Shown here: in pieces, positions 60,470 through 64,000 of the stretch | Position numbering within the stretch: the first letter of the stretch is position 1 | Layout: each line of letters starts with the position of its first letter | Origin: Stratiolaelaps scimitus | Lineage: Eukaryota > Arthropoda > Arachnida > Mesostigmata > Laelapidae | NCBI GenBank assembly: GCA_019614645.1 | Contig: JABWDB010000006.1 | Location: 1,426,001 to 1,490,000, forward strand | Length of the DNA: 64,000 bases | Direction of reading: 5' to 3' | Translations under genes and position numbers: made by a program | The notes under the pieces: model-generated | Database searches by the model: none | Told to the model about the DNA's origin: nothing | Seen by the model: only the letters and a program-made list of their open reading frames with translations

Positions 60470-63400
60470 ACCGCGACAACAGCAACAACAACGCCACCAC
60501 AACCACCACCGTTAGCATTAGATGATTGTATAATACACCAACTGTCCCACGTAGTGCTACCTTGAATCTACGTCCGGTTGCTTACATACGCATTCGCCGA
60601 GGGTCGAGCGGGGCATGGCGGCTGTGGCGGTCCAGAACACTGGAACCGTTTTATGGAAATGTCAGGATTTTCAGCCAGCGCCGGGACATACGCCTTCCGT
60701 GCCAGACGCAGATACACATACATACACAGAGACGCCGTGTTGCCATGACTGTAACCAACGCATTATACGTACGAAGGCATGTATCGGTTGTTTTGGCCAA
60801 CCTGACCCTATTTCTTGTCACCGGAGGAGGCCTGTTCCTCGTTCCGCTGTGCCTCTCTCCCTCTCTCTCTCTCTCGCTCTCTCACTAGCTTCCAAGGCTC
60901 GGCGGCTGCTGCGAGCTGCTAACATTCAACGTTGGCCTTAAACGAAATCTCCACCAATATCGATGGAAATTTCGTCATGTTTCACCGACCTTGTGAAGCC
61001 TGAAAAATCTCATTCAAGATACCGCCGCAGTTGTGGCATACCCAATGGCAGCCTCTGGCTGTGGCACATTTAGCCCACGAAGCAACACTGAACGTAGAGC
61101 GTACACCGACAGTTGAGCGTACGCAGACTCCCCACAAGTACGAGCTGGCGAGGGTTCAGGGAGTGCGGCTGCTCTATTCTCTGACACCAGCCACCATCAG
61201 CTACGAGGTTAGAAAGGGATATTTATCATGTAGCCACATTCATACGAGGCACAGGGCACCCCGGATGGAGTTGGAGCAACCGCTACCAGTGGGCGACACC
61301 CCAATGAAGCGCAATGCCGGACGGTGTGATATGTTTGTATACACGTGAGCGGCTGCGGCTGATCGGTGGAAGGCCGATACGAAGACTAGTCTATGCAGGC
61401 ACAAGCAGAGCGAGTTGTTTCCGTTTGAATTCGGGTCACAGTAGCGGGACAAGTCGAGATGACGTGATATCAGTATCCTTCTCACTGGCTGCCATTGTGT
61501 TCAATTGAGGAATATGGAGATGGAAATATATATATATATATGAACTTGTGTGATAGTTAAGTATCACCAATGGAACTAAACGCTGAGTTTGACGTTTCCT
61601 GACGGCGTCTACAATACCACCTACCCTTCGAGACTCAAAATAGAGTTTGACTGATTGATTTCCACTGGAATTAATTTAAGTGGATCTTCTTCCTTTTTCT
61701 TCTTGTTCATCTGTACATTTTCCTGGCATTCATCTGCACATTAATTGGAGGGATTGGAAATTGGTTAATTCCTTTCCCTCGATTAAATCATATAAGTTTT
61801 TGGCTGTTAATTATTTCTTTATTTTTTTTTATTTTTTCATCGTTTGTGGAAAGGGGGATGGGACCAGGATGAACTGTGTATCCTCCTTTAGGTGGGAATA
61901 TTTCTCAGCTTCATACGCGAAAAAGTCATACTGCTAGGGCTAAGGCGGGAAAATAACAAAATTTGTAATGGCTGACTAGCGATGGTACCAGCGAACAGAA
62001 ATAGCCGCCGATAGTTACCGTTTACTGTTCGTTATATATTTATGTTGCTCCTACTTTTACTGGCACAGCGGCTGTCATTGTGGTCATTGTGCTTGCTGAA
62101 ACAGCTAGAAATAAATAGTGATCAGTTGAGAGGAATAGCTAGGGACTCCGGCAGTTTCCTACTAGGCTCTTCTGGCTTACAACCAAGTAACAGGATCTCG
62201 ATGGCCGGCGCCAGCACGGGTATGCTGTACGACGGCGGATTCAGCCTATGGCCTGGTCAAGCTACTTTTCCAAGCTGGCTCACCATCAATACCACCACTG
62301 CTACCACTATCACCCGCTAATGTTGTTGTTGCTACTGCTGCTGCTGCTCTTGTGGTGGTGGCGACTGCGTCGCACTCGTCTAATGGCGATTCAGCTGTTT
62401 GTCCAACATCCACGCATTTACTTTCACTTCTCCTCCATCGTCAGCGTCGTCGTTTTCTTCTTCGCAGGCCTCATGTTTCAGGGTTCACCCCCCTCGGTCG
62501 TCCGGCCCGATCGGCAGGCCATACATCGATCGATCTTCGGCCTTCGCCGACATCGCCATCCGTCGATTCGCAGGCGTCGTTCACATGTTCGGTGTTTTGG
62601 GGACGTGATACGCCGTCGACTACTCCGAGACGTTGCCTGTACGACGCGACAAGCTGCGTCCACGTGAGCTGCTGTTGCTTCTGCCGCCACAACCTCTGCT
62701 GCTTGTCGACCGTCCATCCGTCGACCCGTCGGATCGAGCTGACTACCGCGCCCCTGCTTTGACTATGTGCTGATCTCGCCGCGATGGACGTCGATGCTTA
62801 ATTTGAGTATTGGGGTGAGGGGTTCCCTTGGGGACGAGATTGAGGGTTAAGGCGAACGAAATCGGACACCACAGCCTGGACACCGCGATACGCGATCCCG
62901 CGTGGCCGCATTAGGCGGCGAATTCTCTTCGTCGATCCTTCTTCGCTTAGATCAAGGGGGACGTCTTGGCAAACGGCGACAATGAACGAGGTGAGGGCTT
63001 GAAAGGAGCAGACTTAAAAGGAGTCAAATGTGATTGTCTTTGACCACAAAGCCTTTCTCCCTCAGGCAATGCGTTCGCATGGAGAAGTCAGAGCTAGCGA
63101 CTGGCCAGCTAAATCGTAGCATAAAGAAGAGGACAGCATCCGTCCTGTTAGCCTTCTGGGCTGCGCACGACACGGAGATGTCGGCGGCGGTATCGCGGGT
63201 TTAGCGTCTTAGCAAGGAGCGGAGGGAAACGCAATATCCCCGAGTGTGTCTATCTCTCTCTCTCTCTTTTTGTCTTCTCCGATGTTGAGTAGCTGACCAA
63301 GCGATGGCCATGGCGCACCGGCCGGAGTGTCGGCCAATCAGGCCTAAGATGCTTCAGGCTTCGGCCATTAGACTAATCAAATACAGCGAACGGCAAAGAA

Positions 63401-64000
63401 GACCGAGAGAGGACTGACTATTCCCTACGAGGTGGTGGGGCGACCTTGCCCGTCCTGCCTTTGTGACCTCTTCCAAGACGCAAGGCAAGCAAGCAAGCCA
63501 GCTGGCTCGCTGAATGGATGAGTGAACCTTTGGGTCCCCCATTGTTTTCTTTTGTTGTTGTTCTCACTCTCCGTGCGGCGGTTACCTTCCTAGATATCAG
63601 ACAGATGAGGCCAACTATTATATGTCGCTATAGAGACGGATCTTGTCCTACACTCGTAGGAATATGGCAAAAATCAGCTAGGCTCCCGTGGACTACAAAG
63701 TAGTCGGGGGGTTGGCGCGCGTCCAGATGCCCCGTGAGGCTTAAGCAGAGTTCCGCAGCATTTTTCTGCTGTCGCCGGCAGAACACATGAGTGCTACTTC
63801 CGGTAACAGCCAACAAACCTTGCACATGTTACAACTCGCTAGCTTATAAAACAACGCGTCAACGAAAGAAGAACTTCGTGTTATTGCTTATAGTTCTGTC
63901 CACTAACGACAGTTCCCATTGTCATCATCGTCACAGCCACTTCCGTTCGTAAAAGCACCACAGCCTCCTTCTGTGTTTCGCATTCTCCTCGGCCCATTTT
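60470..64000. other. No recognised gene; low-complexity and CT-rich tracts
   Basis: It contains CAA/AAC triplets (60463-60500), (CT)n at 60850-60885, a TA run at 61526-61541, GTT/GCT triplets at 62322-62352 and (CT)n at 63250-63268. Several frames at 62.0-62.8 kb are Arg/Ser/His-rich and unsupported. Confidence 0.4.

Overview
This is eukaryotic DNA, almost certainly from an arthropod. The evidence is the very low coding density, many (TA)n, (GA)n/(CT)n, (CA)n and trinucleotide microsatellites, decayed mariner and Tc1-like DNA transposons, tRNA-derived SINE heads, and one intronless atonal-family bHLH gene. A mite or tick would fit the look of the sequence, but nothing I can read fixes the taxon. 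There is no operon organisation, CRISPR array, rRNA gene or functional tRNA gene.

Layout. 1-5.2 kb is repeat-rich intergenic sequence. 5.26-6.04 kb (minus strand) is the one gene I recognise: a 200-residue atonal-type transcription factor in a single exon, with a well-placed TATA box and initiator. 6-17 kb is intergenic, with a GC- and triplet-rich block at 13.0-14.5 kb. 17.2-21.6 kb is a transposon graveyard: a near full-length but broken mariner (17250-18517), a 466-bp Tc1-like remnant with a foldback structure (18531-18996), two copies of a minus-strand repeat resembling a LINE 3' end flanking these, a SINE, and an unrecognised frameshifted coiled-coil-like reading frame with a third repeat copy beyond it. 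From 21.6 kb to the end, AT-richer stretches with no recognisable gene alternate with GC-rich, triplet-rich blocks (25.2-25.9, 33.8-36.3, 46.1-48.2, 52.1-55.1 and 56.2-63 kb). Those blocks look like promoters, 5' UTRs and first exons of long-intron genes. The best case is 58.2-59.9 kb (+), where a textbook donor and a CT-tract acceptor define a 239-bp intron ahead of a well-placed ATG and a second donor.

A second dispersed repeat family (12.2, 26.2 and 37.4 kb) was found by eye. No multi-gene system is visible. The most interesting items are the nested or adjacent TA-targeting transposons with the self-inverted Tc1-like derivative, the uncharacterised dispersed repeats, the orphan coiled-coil frame, and the candidate first exons. 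Most long open frames lie in GC-rich low-complexity DNA and are what chance would give, so they are not annotated as genes.
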